From: Planctomycetaceae bacterium
GTDB taxonomy: Bacteria > Planctomycetota > Planctomycetia > Pirellulales > Pirellulaceae
NCBI GenBank assembly: GCA_024642765.1
Contig: JAHEAM010000025.1
Coordinates: forward strand, 1-7,206
Reading direction: 5' to 3'
DNA: 7,206 bases
In this document: one piece after another, positions 1 through 6,914 of the stretch
How positions within the stretch are numbered: position 1 is the first letter of the stretch
Layout of the letters: each line of letters starts with the position of its first letter
Notes under the pieces: model-generated
What the model was told of the DNA's origin: nothing
Seen by the model: the letters and a program-made list of their open reading frames with translations, nothing else
The model's database searches: none
Made by a program: the position numbers and the translations under genes

Positions 1-972
1 CAATTGGCTGATTCCGCAACCGCCAAGCAAGCTGCGTTGAGACTGGAGGCCATCGGCCTCGATTCCGGGCCAGCTCTAAAACGCGGGCTCAAGAACGCTG
101 ATGAAGAAGTTCGCTTTTTTTCAGCTGTTTCACTCGCTTACTTGGGCGAAATCGACGGATTGGAGATGCTCGTGGAAAGCGCTGAAAAAGAGCCTGCGTT
201 TCGTTGGCACGCCTTGGCCGCACTCGTCGCCTTGCCTGGCCCACAAGCGACCGAAGCACTTCAGAGACTGCTGCAAGTCAAAAGTGCCGAGGCTCGCTAC
301 GGGGCGTTTCACGCTTTGACCAAACGTTCGACGAACGACCCCAATATCAAAGGTCAAGTACTGGCACGGGAGTTTAACCTTTGCGTCGTTCCGTCTCAGA
401 GCGAACCCATGATTCACTTGTCACGTTCCAACCGGCCGGAAGTTGTCTTGTTCGGCGAACGCCAAGCGATTAGTGATCAGATCCTATACACGGCAAATGG
501 AATTACGATTCGAGGGAACGGAAACGGAAAACTCGATATTGTGCGCTATCTGCCAAATGGAAAGGACCAGCGAATTCAAACCTCGGCTTCGGTTGCGGAG
601 CTCGTAAAAGCTCTTGCTTCAATCGGATGCAACTACTCAGATGTCGTCGAACTGTTTCGCGATGTCAAGCAGAAGGACAAACTAGAATCGCGTTTGGCTG
701 TCAACGCTCTGCCTCGCCTCGGTCGAGAGCGAGCCACGAACGATTGGTCGGACAATGATTCGGAAGAGTCAACGATGTATGTCGCCGACCGAATTCCTGA
801 TATGTATGGTGGTGAGGAATCTGCCGATCGCGACATTCCGCATGACGATGAAGCGCAATTGGCAAGTTACGAATCGAAGTCTTCAAAGAAGAGCGATTCG
901 AACTCGGCCACAAAGCCATCGTTTTTTGGTAAGCTAACGGAAGCGTTTACTCGAGATAAAAACAAAGATTAG
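1..972 (+). CDS. HEAT-repeat protein, C-terminal part; resembles planctomycete FlgI-like (flagellar P-ring homologue) protein; 5' end missing
   Basis: The frame is open from base 1 (CAA, then TTG) to TAG at 970-972, giving 323 visible residues. The TTG at 4 is an internal codon rather than a convincing start, because the protein begins in the middle of a helical repeat. Residues 1-110 are HEAT-like helical pairs (ALRLEAIG, VRFFSAVSLAYLGE, FRWHALAALVALPG, EARYGAFHALTK). Residues 115-240 look like a compact beta-rich domain containing MIHLSRSNRPEVVLFG. From about 245 to 300 the chain is acidic and Ser-rich, probably disordered, and it ends in a short basic amphipathic tail (FFGKLTEAF). From memory this matches the C-terminal half of long planctomycete proteins annotated as FlgI-like, whose N-terminal P-ring region would lie upstream. 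That name is family recollection; the HEAT character is seen directly. It lies 19 bases before smc on the same strand, so the two are likely co-transcribed. A flagellar role cannot be shown from this fragment. Confidence 0.85.
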   Translation, partial: QLADSATAKQAALRLEAIGLDSGPALKRGLKNADEEVRFFSAVSLAYLGEIDGLEMLVESAEKEPAFRWHALAALVALPGPQATEALQRLLQVKSAEARYGAFHALTKRSTNDPNIKGQVLAREFNLCVVPSQSEPMIHLSRSNRPEVVLFGERQAISDQILYTANGITIRGNGNGKLDIVRYLPNGKDQRIQTSASVAELVKALASIGCNYSDVVELFRDVKQKDKLESRLAVNALPRLGRERATNDWSDNDSEESTMYVADRIPDMYGGEESADRDIPHDDEAQLASYESKSSKKSDSNSATKPSFFGKLTEAFTRDKNKD

Positions 973-991
973 GGTGTAGGCCGCTTCAAAT

Positions 992-3900
992 ATGCTCAAG
1001 GCGTTAGAGCTCAGTGGTTTCAAGAGTTTTGCTGATAAAACTCGCTTTGATTTTCCTGCTGGAATCACTGTAGTGGTTGGCCCGAATGGTTCGGGTAAAT
1101 CAAACATCGTCGACGCGCTCAAGTGGGTTCTTGGTGAACAGTCCGCCAAGAGTCTCCGTGGCAAAGACATGTCGGACGTGATCTTTAAGGGCTCAAGCGG
1201 TGCCAATTCCCGGAAACCTGCAAATGCGGCAAGCGCAACTATCATTCTGGACAACGTCGATGGGCGTTTACTAAACGACGCTCCGGAAATTCATGTCACT
1301 CGCCGCGTCTATCGTAGCGGCGAAAGCGAATATCTGATCAACAATGAACCGTGCCGCCTCAAGGATATCCGTAATTTGTTTCGGGGCACGGGTGTTGGGA
1401 CCGACGCCTATAGTCTGATTGAACAAGGCAAGGTCGAACGCTTGCTCCAGGCGGGGGCCAAGGACCGGCGAGCAATCTTCGAAGAGGCTGCCGGTATTAG
1501 CCGCTTCAAAGCCCAGAAGGTTGAGGCGGAGCGACGCCTCGAGCGAGTGCAGACCAACCTTACTCGACTTGCCGACATCGTTGAAGAAGTTGGCAGCCGC
1601 TTTCGCTCCATTAAAAATCAAGCGTCGAAAGCAGCTAAGTACAAAGAATACACCCAGCGATTACAAGAACTAAGGACGTTTGTTGGTGCGAAAGACTATC
1701 GTGGCCTCTCGTCCAAAATCGACACGGCTCAACAGGAACTAGAACAACTTCAGCTTTCGACGGGAACTTTCGAGTCTCAGCTCAAAGATCTGGACTCAAA
1801 ACACAAAATTGCTGAGTCGCAAGTTGATTCGATTGGTCTCGAAGCGGACGCCATTCAAGAAAAGGTTTCCGCCGTCCGAGAGCAAATTTTGCAAGCCGAT
1901 TCGGTACTCGAACTCAATCGCCAGCGACGCGTCGACTTCACAACTCGAACCGAACAAGTCACTAATGCCGCCGCAGCCGCAAAGCAAAAGTTGAACGAAC
2001 TTACTCGAATTCGTACCACTGCAGAGCAAGAATTAGAGGTCGCAAACAAAAATTTTGAATCTGCAATCAACGAACTTGGAGAACTTGAGAAACAAATCGA
2101 ATCTACGACCGTGCAGATTCATGAACGTACCCAGCACATCGAATCTAATTCCGCTGAAGAAAATCAATTGAGTGCAGTGATCAAAGGACTAGCGTCCAGG
2201 ATCAGCGAAATTACTATTCAGAACGAACTCCACCGCCAAACCGAACAAAAACTTGCAGCGCAATCGACCAGTCTGTCAGAACAGTACACCTCCAAACAAC
2301 AAATCCATGCGGCAACAAAACAAGAAGCAGCCGCATTGAAGCTCCAGGCCGAACAGCAAGACTCTGCGCTTGCAACTGCACAGCAGGCGCTTGATGATAT
2401 GAAGTCTCAGATGGGCGAACTTCAGCATCAACTCAGTGAGCTTAAATCCCATTATTCTGGTGTAACGCAACGCGCACAGGTCATTGAAGAACTTGAGAAA
2501 CGCCAAGAAGGTATTAGTTCAGGTGCTCAAGAGTTGCTGAAAACAGCGAAACGCGGTTCGCATCACTTGGCAAGCCAAATTGCGGGAATGGTGGCCGACT
2601 TGATTGAGGTTACCGTCGATCATGCGGCCCTTGTTGATGCCGCTTTAGGCGACCGCGCGCAATACATTGTTTCGAAGGGTAAGGAACTAGCAAACGAAAT
2701 TGCATGCGGAAACTTGGTCGTTTCAGGCCGCGTCGGTATCCTCGATTTGGAATCAATTGCAAGTTCCCAGGCACCGACAGGGATTGAATTAAGTGAGAAT
2801 GAAAACGTAATTGGTCCTGTCGCGTCCTTAATTCAGACAGCAGAACCCTATAGGCCGCTTCTGAATCGAATGCTCGCAGGCAATTGGATCGTCGTCGACA
2901 TCAAGACGGCGATCGAATTGCGTAACGAGCTTTCCGAGCAACATCGATTCATTACCTTGGCCGGAGAAATACTTGAACCTGATGGTACGTTGTTGGTTGG
3001 GCCGAAATCGATGTCACATGGCATTGTCTCACGGCGCAGTGAATTGCGAGCATTGGTTGGAGAATCTGAAAGATTAAGACGACAACTTTCGCAACTCGAA
3101 CAAGACCTGGAGGCAGTGCGCAAGGAGGTCAAAGTCGGTGAATCGCAAGTTCAACGTTTGCTTAAAGAAAACCAATCACTCGGCAGAGGATTGGCGGAAA
3201 TTCAAGCCCGCGAAAAAAGTATTGGTGATGAACTTAGCAAACTGAACACCCAACTTGCTGGTGTCGATCGTGAACGTAGCACTTACGTTTCAGCAATCGC
3301 GACTGCGGTCCAATCCTTGGCAAGACTTCAGCTAGATTTTTCGAGTAACGAAGAACAACAGCAAGCAATTCATCAGACGGTTCAAAGCAATCGTAATGAA
3401 ATTCAAATCCTGCAAAATACTCAACAAGAATTGCGGAAACGGGAAACCGTGGCACGCGTCCAATTAGCCAAATGGGAGCAACAACGCTACGACTTGACCA
3501 ATCGCCTGGAGAGCTACCAATCACAAGAAGACGAATCCAAAGAGTTAGCTGGAAATGCGCACCGCGAACTCTCCGCAATCGAAAAAGGAATCGCTGACGC
3601 TAACGCAACAATTGATGAGGCAACGACACGTCTCGAATTATTGAGTACCGAACGCGAAACCTTGGGCACACTGTTTCATGAACGCCAAACACAACGCCTG
3701 GAACACGATAAACAACGCAAACAAATTGCTCATGAACTTCAGCAAACTCGCGAACGACAACGAAGCACAGAAGAACGACTTAACAAAGCAACCTTGCGTC
3801 TCCAACAAATGGAAATGGAGCGAGAGCAACTCGCTGCGAGACTTCTAGAAGACTACGGGATTTCAATTTCCGAAATCGAAAACCCAACCACCAATGCTGA

Positions 3901-4630
3901 GGCTGCGAACCGTGATGAAATAGATCGCGAAATCACTGACTTGCGTCAAAAAATTGGTTCGATGGGCGCCGTCAATATGCAGGCACTGGCAGAATTGGAA
4001 GAGCTAGAATCTCGTTACCAATCTTTGGACCAGCAATATCGCGACCTGGTTGAAGCGCGTGATACTCTACTCAAGATAATTCAACGAATCAACAATGACA
4101 GTCGACGACTCTTCGTTGAGACGCTGGAGGCAATCCGGCTTAATTTTCAAAAGTTGTTTCGCCAAACCTTCGGGGGCGGGCAAGCGGACATCTTGTTGGA
4201 AGAGGGAGTCGATGTTCTTGAGGCGGGTGTCGAAATCACAGCGACACCTCCAGGAAAACCAAAATTTAATAACTCGTTGCTGTCTGGTGGTGAAAAAGCA
4301 CTGACTGCTGTCTCGCTTTTGATGGCCATATTTCAATTTCGACCAAGTCCCTTCTGTGTTTTGGACGAAGTCGATGCACCTTTTGATGAGGCCAATATAG
4401 GTCGCTTTATCGACGTACTCAAAAGCTTTTTGGGATGGACCAAGTTTGTGATTGTGACCCATTCAAAAAAGACTATGACTGCAGCAACCACATTGTATGG
4501 AATCACCATGCAAGAGTCGGGCGTTTCCAAACGAGTGAGCGTACGATTTGAAGATGTCAGCGAGGATGGGCAAATTTCTTCTGCAGCGGTCGAACGCAGC
4601 GAATCAAATGCCGGTGAACCAGCCGCCTGA
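992..4630 (+). CDS. smc: Chromosome segregation/condensation ATPase SMC
   Basis: Complete 1212-residue SMC, the usual bacterial length (about 1150-1250). SMC homodimers, with ScpA and ScpB, entrap and extrude DNA loops to compact and separate sister chromosomes. The ATG at 992 gives the canonical N-terminus MLKALELSGFKSF. Parts in order: N-terminal ATPase head with Walker A GPNGSGKS (30-37) and Q-loop Gln in IEQGKV (Q145); first coiled-coil arm from about 165 to 515, rich in Gln and Glu; hinge about 515-680, containing VSGRVGILDL and ending EPDGTLLVGP; returning coiled coil about 690-1035; C-terminal head with signature LSGGEKAL (1097-1104), Walker B FCVLDEVD (1121-1128, catalytic E1126), D-loop APFDEAN and switch His in VTHS (H1157). 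All catalytic motifs are intact; the D-loop has Phe where Leu is usual. It follows the FlgI-like gene by 19 bases with only a weak AGG (978-980) as ribosome site. ScpA and ScpB are not in the window. Confidence 0.98.
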   Translation: MLKALELSGFKSFADKTRFDFPAGITVVVGPNGSGKSNIVDALKWVLGEQSAKSLRGKDMSDVIFKGSSGANSRKPANAASATIILDNVDGRLLNDAPEIHVTRRVYRSGESEYLINNEPCRLKDIRNLFRGTGVGTDAYSLIEQGKVERLLQAGAKDRRAIFEEAAGISRFKAQKVEAERRLERVQTNLTRLADIVEEVGSRFRSIKNQASKAAKYKEYTQRLQELRTFVGAKDYRGLSSKIDTAQQELEQLQLSTGTFESQLKDLDSKHKIAESQVDSIGLEADAIQEKVSAVREQILQADSVLELNRQRRVDFTTRTEQVTNAAAAAKQKLNELTRIRTTAEQELEVANKNFESAINELGELEKQIESTTVQIHERTQHIESNSAEENQLSAVIKGLASRISEITIQNELHRQTEQKLAAQSTSLSEQYTSKQQIHAATKQEAAALKLQAEQQDSALATAQQALDDMKSQMGELQHQLSELKSHYSGVTQRAQVIEELEKRQEGISSGAQELLKTAKRGSHHLASQIAGMVADLIEVTVDHAALVDAALGDRAQYIVSKGKELANEIACGNLVVSGRVGILDLESIASSQAPTGIELSENENVIGPVASLIQTAEPYRPLLNRMLAGNWIVVDIKTAIELRNELSEQHRFITLAGEILEPDGTLLVGPKSMSHGIVSRRSELRALVGESERLRRQLSQLEQDLEAVRKEVKVGESQVQRLLKENQSLGRGLAEIQAREKSIGDELSKLNTQLAGVDRERSTYVSAIATAVQSLARLQLDFSSNEEQQQAIHQTVQSNRNEIQILQNTQQELRKRETVARVQLAKWEQQRYDLTNRLESYQSQEDESKELAGNAHRELSAIEKGIADANATIDEATTRLELLSTERETLGTLFHERQTQRLEHDKQRKQIAHELQQTRERQRSTEERLNKATLRLQQMEMEREQLAARLLEDYGISISEIENPTTNAEAANRDEIDREITDLRQKIGSMGAVNMQALAELEELESRYQSLDQQYRDLVEARDTLLKIIQRINNDSRRLFVETLEAIRLNFQKLFRQTFGGGQADILLEEGVDVLEAGVEITATPPGKPKFNNSLLSGGEKALTAVSLLMAIFQFRPSPFCVLDEVDAPFDEANIGRFIDVLKSFLGWTKFVIVTHSKKTMTAATTLYGITMQESGVSKRVSVRFEDVSEDGQISSAAVERSESNAGEPAA

Positions 4631-5369
4631 CTTGAAGTCTCTAAAAGCCAGCAAGGGCACGCGAGAGGCAGATGGCCAATCGATACGGAAGCCTTCAGAC
4701 AGTATTGGATTTGCGGTTCCCCAGCTCTACCTGCAATCGGTCGGCGTCCCTACTTACGCGACCGTGCCAACTTGCCATCGGAGGATCGGAATTGAAGCAT
4801 TTTCGTGCAAAAACGGACTCAATGGCACAACCGTCCAAATACGGTTAAAGAATTCACACGTTTTTAACGAATTTAATAGCAGGCACTTTTCACTTCAAAC
4901 ATTCGATGCTCGCCGCAGCGGATGGAAACTTGAAAGGTGTGTTTAGGGGGGGAATTGCTGTGGAGATGTCATGTCTCTACTTGGGAACACGTTTGTATTT
5001 TTGATCCAGATTAGTAGCAAACGATGTTTACTGTCGATTTCTTCTTGCCGATTCAAAACGTTGAACTAGATAAAGTCTATCGCTCGTAACGATTTTGACG
5101 TCACGGTTATCACTGTTTAAATGATTCTCGTGATTCGACCCAATGAAATCGTTTTTGAAACGTCGATGGATGATTCAGGTTGAAACGAATGGAATCGTAA
5201 CAACTGTGTTCATATGCGAAATAGTTCGCCCTGACCCAGAAAAGGTTTGATTGTCACGCCGAACAGTCAGTCCTTACCAACTGGGCGAATAGTTACTAGA
5301 TCGTTAGCAGTGTGCCGACGATTAAGTAGCGAAAGACGAGTCAAAGAAGCAAAATATGGAGAGCCTGCG
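4631..5369. other. Long intergenic region, no convincing gene
   Basis: About 740 bases separate smc from the next gene. I see no strong terminator after smc. A 7-bp hairpin (arms 4960-4966 and 4974-4980, loop 4967-4973, one G-T pair) lacks a T-run and lies 330 bases downstream. A run of seven G's sits at 4946-4952. The octamer TTGAAACG occurs at 5155-5162 and 5180-5187, 25 bases apart. One frame that begins inside smc (ATG 4608) stays open to 4946 but gives a Cys/His/Arg-rich product without recognisable domains. Short frames exist at 5024-5089 (21 residues), 5121-5183 (20 residues) and 5143-5250 (35 residues, MKSFLKRRW... ending RPDPEKV). None has a ribosome site or known relative. The stretch probably holds the leader and promoter of the HTH-receiver gene, but I could not place a promoter with confidence. 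Confidence 0.5.
5358..5363 (+). promoter_or_regulatory. Ribosome binding site GGAGAG fixing the start of the HTH-receiver gene
   Basis: GGAGAG lies six bases before the ATG at 5370. The same frame is open further upstream (from about 5247), but the helix-turn-helix domain begins directly at this ATG and the upstream residues look random, so the site and the domain boundary agree on 5370. Confidence 0.7.
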
Positions 5370-5942
5370 ATGAAGGTGTTCACAACTGGACAGGTCGCCA
5401 AGATCTGTAAAGTGGCCCCACGCACGGTCAGCAAGTGGTTCGATTCGGGACGCCTCAAGGGCTACCGAATCCCAGGATCACAAGACCGTCGTATCCCGAG
5501 AGAATACCTGATCAAATTCCTAAAAGAACATGGAATGCCACTGGGTGACTTAGAAGACGAAGCGATGGCTAAAGTCCTCATCGTCGCCCAAGATCAGGTG
5601 TTGATTGAAAATCTAAAAAGAGAATTGCCACCAGAAAGAAGCTTCAAGGTTGCAGTTGCAGCCAGCGGTTTCGAGGCGGGAATTCAAGCCGAAAGTTTCC
5701 ATCCCGATTGCATCATCACCGATTTTTCAATCGGTAAGATCGAAGCAATGCAAATCTGTCAGAACCTTCGCAAGAATTCTGACTTCGGCGAAACGATCTT
5801 GATTGCTTTGTTGCCGGACGACGGGAATCCCATCTCGTTTGATCGCTCAGCAATCAACGAAACTTTCAAGAAACCATTCGACGCCAGCCTACTGGCAGAG
5901 CGACTCAGAACGCTGATCGGTTCACGAAAAGAATTGGTCTAG
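5370..5942 (+). CDS. HTH (MerR/excisionase-type) DNA-binding protein with C-terminal atypical response-regulator receiver domain
   Basis: A 190-residue cytoplasmic protein. Residues 3-55 form a MerR/excisionase-like helix-turn-helix: TTGQVAKICKV (helix one), APRTVSKWFDSGRLKGYR (recognition helix and wing), then GSQDRRIPREYLIKFLKEHG. Residues 68-185 match a receiver fold: first strand AKVLIVAQD, phospho-acceptor position ITDFSIGK (D118), fourth strand ILIALLPD, and conserved Lys in FKKPF (K168). The acidic pair that normally follows the first strand appears as A73-Q74, with Asp only at 75, and the usual Thr/Ser after the fourth strand appears as L147. Mg-dependent phosphorylation may therefore be altered or lost, so this may be a pseudo-receiver used for dimerisation or protein contact. 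The order (DNA-binding domain first, receiver last) is the reverse of standard response regulators. No kinase gene is adjacent. It is a single-gene unit with its own RBS and a strong terminator downstream. Target genes are unknown. Domain calls are firm; biological role is open. Confidence 0.9.
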   Translation: MKVFTTGQVAKICKVAPRTVSKWFDSGRLKGYRIPGSQDRRIPREYLIKFLKEHGMPLGDLEDEAMAKVLIVAQDQVLIENLKRELPPERSFKVAVAASGFEAGIQAESFHPDCIITDFSIGKIEAMQICQNLRKNSDFGETILIALLPDDGNPISFDRSAINETFKKPFDASLLAERLRTLIGSRKELV

Positions 5943-6012
5943 TTAACTGTGAAAGGTCGACAAACGCCGCAAATATTGTAGACCTTAAAAATATCGCCGT
6001 CTTTCGCTTATA

Positions 6013-6042
6013 CCGTCGCACAACCCAGTGCGACGGTTTTTT
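6013..6042 (+). terminator. Rho-independent terminator of the HTH-receiver gene
   Basis: Perfect 9-bp GC-rich stem CCGTCGCAC (6013-6021) / GTGCGACGG (6028-6036) with a six-base loop, extendable by A6012-T6037, followed by TTTTTT (6037-6042) and another T-run after one G. It lies 70 bases after the stop codon. There is no T-run on the opposite strand, so it acts only rightward. Confidence 0.93.
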
Positions 6043-6447
6043 GTTTTTGGAGTCTGCAACTTTCTCGTTGGACTGCTGAACCATAACAACTCAATCCCAC
6101 CAAAAATCTAAAAGCACATGAAGTCTATTTTCAATTGGTTTGAGACTCGCTGCCCCATTCCGCTGTATCAAAAAGCCAGGATTGATCGCGTTGGCTGGTG
6201 GAGCATCTTGGAGATGCGAATTACGTCCGGATACAAGTGGCGTTGCCGGAGATGACTCCACACCATCTGAAATAGGTTTTTACCGAGGCGCACGCACAAG
6301 ATATTTTGGGTTCGTCATCGATTTGCTTCAGAAAGGTTCGCAACAAGTTCGCATTTCGGTCAAGTCCGCAGTTGAACTACCCTAAATGCACGCTGATCCT
6401 AGCACCTCAAAACGCTCAACCGATCGATTAAAAGCGACGCTCATTGG
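6043..6447. other. Region between two terminators, no identified gene; possible small RNA, small protein or decayed gene
   Basis: About 400 bases bounded by a strong terminator on the left and a probable one on the right, which implies that something is transcribed here. Two + strand frames overlap. ATG 6118 to TGA 6255 encodes 45 residues (MKSIFNWFETRCPIPLYQKA...), with several Trp and no ribosome site. A second frame, open from 6122 to a stop at 6383-6385, carries EIGFYRGARTRYFGFVIDLL. Joining the two would need a +1 frame change, so a frameshifted small gene is possible. I recognise neither product. Nothing convincing is seen on the minus strand. Repeated GTTCGCA (6336-6342 and 6347-6353) and a foldable segment at 6198-6263 are also present. 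Confidence 0.4.
6198..6261 (+). repeat. Potential RNA stem with an alternative competing hairpin
   Basis: GTGGAGCATCT (6198-6208) can pair with AGATG-A-CTCCAC (6250-6261), giving 11 base pairs with one bulged A at 6255; G6197 could also pair with C6263 across a second bulge. Inside this loop CCGG (6227-6230) can pair with CCGG (6246-6249). A local hairpin GCATCT-TGG-AGATGC (6203-6217) uses the same left arm, so the two folds exclude each other. No known RNA family was recognised; whether it is transcribed is inferred only from the nearby terminator. Confidence 0.35.
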
Positions 6448-6486
6448 GCTGCCTAATTGTACGATGAGATGGTTGGGCGGCTTTTT
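6448..6486 (+). terminator. Probable Rho-independent terminator (stem with G-U pairs)
   Basis: GCTGCCTAATT (6448-6458) can pair in RNA with GGTTGGGCGGC (6471-6481): 11 pairs, of which four are G-U, around a 12-base loop, directly followed by TTTTT (6482-6486). On the opposite strand the G-U pairs become A-C mismatches, so only rightward transcription would form it. It would end the unidentified unit at about 6043-6447. Confidence 0.6.
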
Positions 6487-6640
6487 CAAGTGTCGAAATC
6501 TGGTTGGGCCCCAAGACATTCGGATGATTTTTTGACACTATCGACTTTGAGTCTTAGCTAGCCAAATCACAAACGCCTGCCCGCAGAGTTTCGACTCGGT
6601 AGCGTTAAACAGAGATGCCAGTTGATTGCTTCTGGGGATA
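6487..6640. other. Intergenic stretch before tRNA-Leu, nothing identified
   Basis: Noncoding by inspection. A perfect -35-like TTGACA occurs at 6532-6537, but the hexamer 17 bases later (TAGCTA) matches a -10 poorly, so it is at best a weak second promoter. Confidence 0.4.
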
Positions 6641-6668
6641 TTGACCGCATTTCATAAATTTGTAAACT
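6641..6668 (+). promoter_or_regulatory. Promoter of tRNA-Leu (sigma-70 type)
   Basis: TTGACC (6641-6646), 16-base spacer, TAAACT (6663-6668). This would start transcription near 6675, about 13 bases before the mature tRNA. Five of six -35 bases and four of six -10 bases match the consensus. Spacing and position fit a tRNA promoter; the call rests on sequence pattern only. Confidence 0.6.
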
Positions 6669-6687
6669 ACGCTAGGCCAATCATTTC

Positions 6688-6771
<84 letters not shown>

Positions 6772-6816
6772 CTCTTCAAAAACCACTTAAAACAAGCCGA
6801 AAAGTCGATTCTTTAC

Positions 6817-6833
6817 CTGCCAACGTTTGGCAG
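6817..6833. repeat. Perfect inverted repeat upstream of the integrase, operator-like
   Basis: CTGCCAA (6817-6823), three-base spacer CGT, TTGGCAG (6827-6833). It has seven-base perfect arms and lies 82 bases before the integrase start and 46 bases after the tRNA. There is no T-run, so it is not a terminator. It could be a repressor or excisionase/integrase arm-binding site; no binding protein can be named. Confidence 0.4.
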
Positions 6834-6860
6834 CGCGGCCCCAAAGAACAACAACGCTAA

Positions 6861-6901
6861 AGAGGTGCCAAAAGGGTGCGCTACGGTCCTTTTCCACCTT
6901 T
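6861..6901 (+). repeat. Imperfect hairpin in the integrase leader
   Basis: AAAAGG (6870-6875) pairs with CCTTTT (6888-6893). After a small internal loop, GGTG (6864-6867) pairs with CACC (6895-6898), and three further weak outer pairs are possible. The hairpin ends directly before the integrase ribosome site, so it could limit integrase translation; there is no T-run typical of a terminator. Confidence 0.4.
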
Positions 6902-6908
6902 AGGGGGA
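6902..6908 (+). promoter_or_regulatory. Ribosome binding site of the integrase gene
   Basis: AGGGGGA lies six bases before the ATG at 6915, a purine-rich site at normal spacing. It supports 6915 as the start and touches the base of the hairpin at 6861-6901. Confidence 0.6.
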
Positions 6909-6914
6909 TCGACT

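Noticed and set aside
1271..1621. Minus-strand frames opposite smc (here and elsewhere along the gene)
   Set aside because: They are antisense shadows of the intact smc reading frame with no domain of their own.
4608..4946. 112-codon frame starting inside the end of smc and running into the intergenic region
   Set aside because: There is no ribosome site and no recognisable domain, and the product is rich in Cys, His and Arg as in random frames. Codon use is not absurd, so a real gene is not excluded, but support is too thin to annotate.
4960..4980. Hairpin after smc as its terminator
   Set aside because: The stem is only seven pairs with one G-T, no T-run follows, and it is 330 bases from the stop codon.
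5247..5369. Upstream extension of the HTH-receiver gene by 41 codons
   Set aside because: The frame is open, but the residues are unlike any domain and a good ribosome site precedes the ATG at 5370, where the HTH begins.
6386..6535. 49-codon frame MHADPSTSK...
   Set aside because: It runs through the probable terminator hairpin and T-run at 6448-6486, has no ribosome site and no recognised relative.
6532..6560. TTGACA as a tRNA promoter -35
   Set aside because: The matching -10 is poor (TAGCTA) and it lies over 120 bases from the tRNA; the pair at 6641-6668 fits better.
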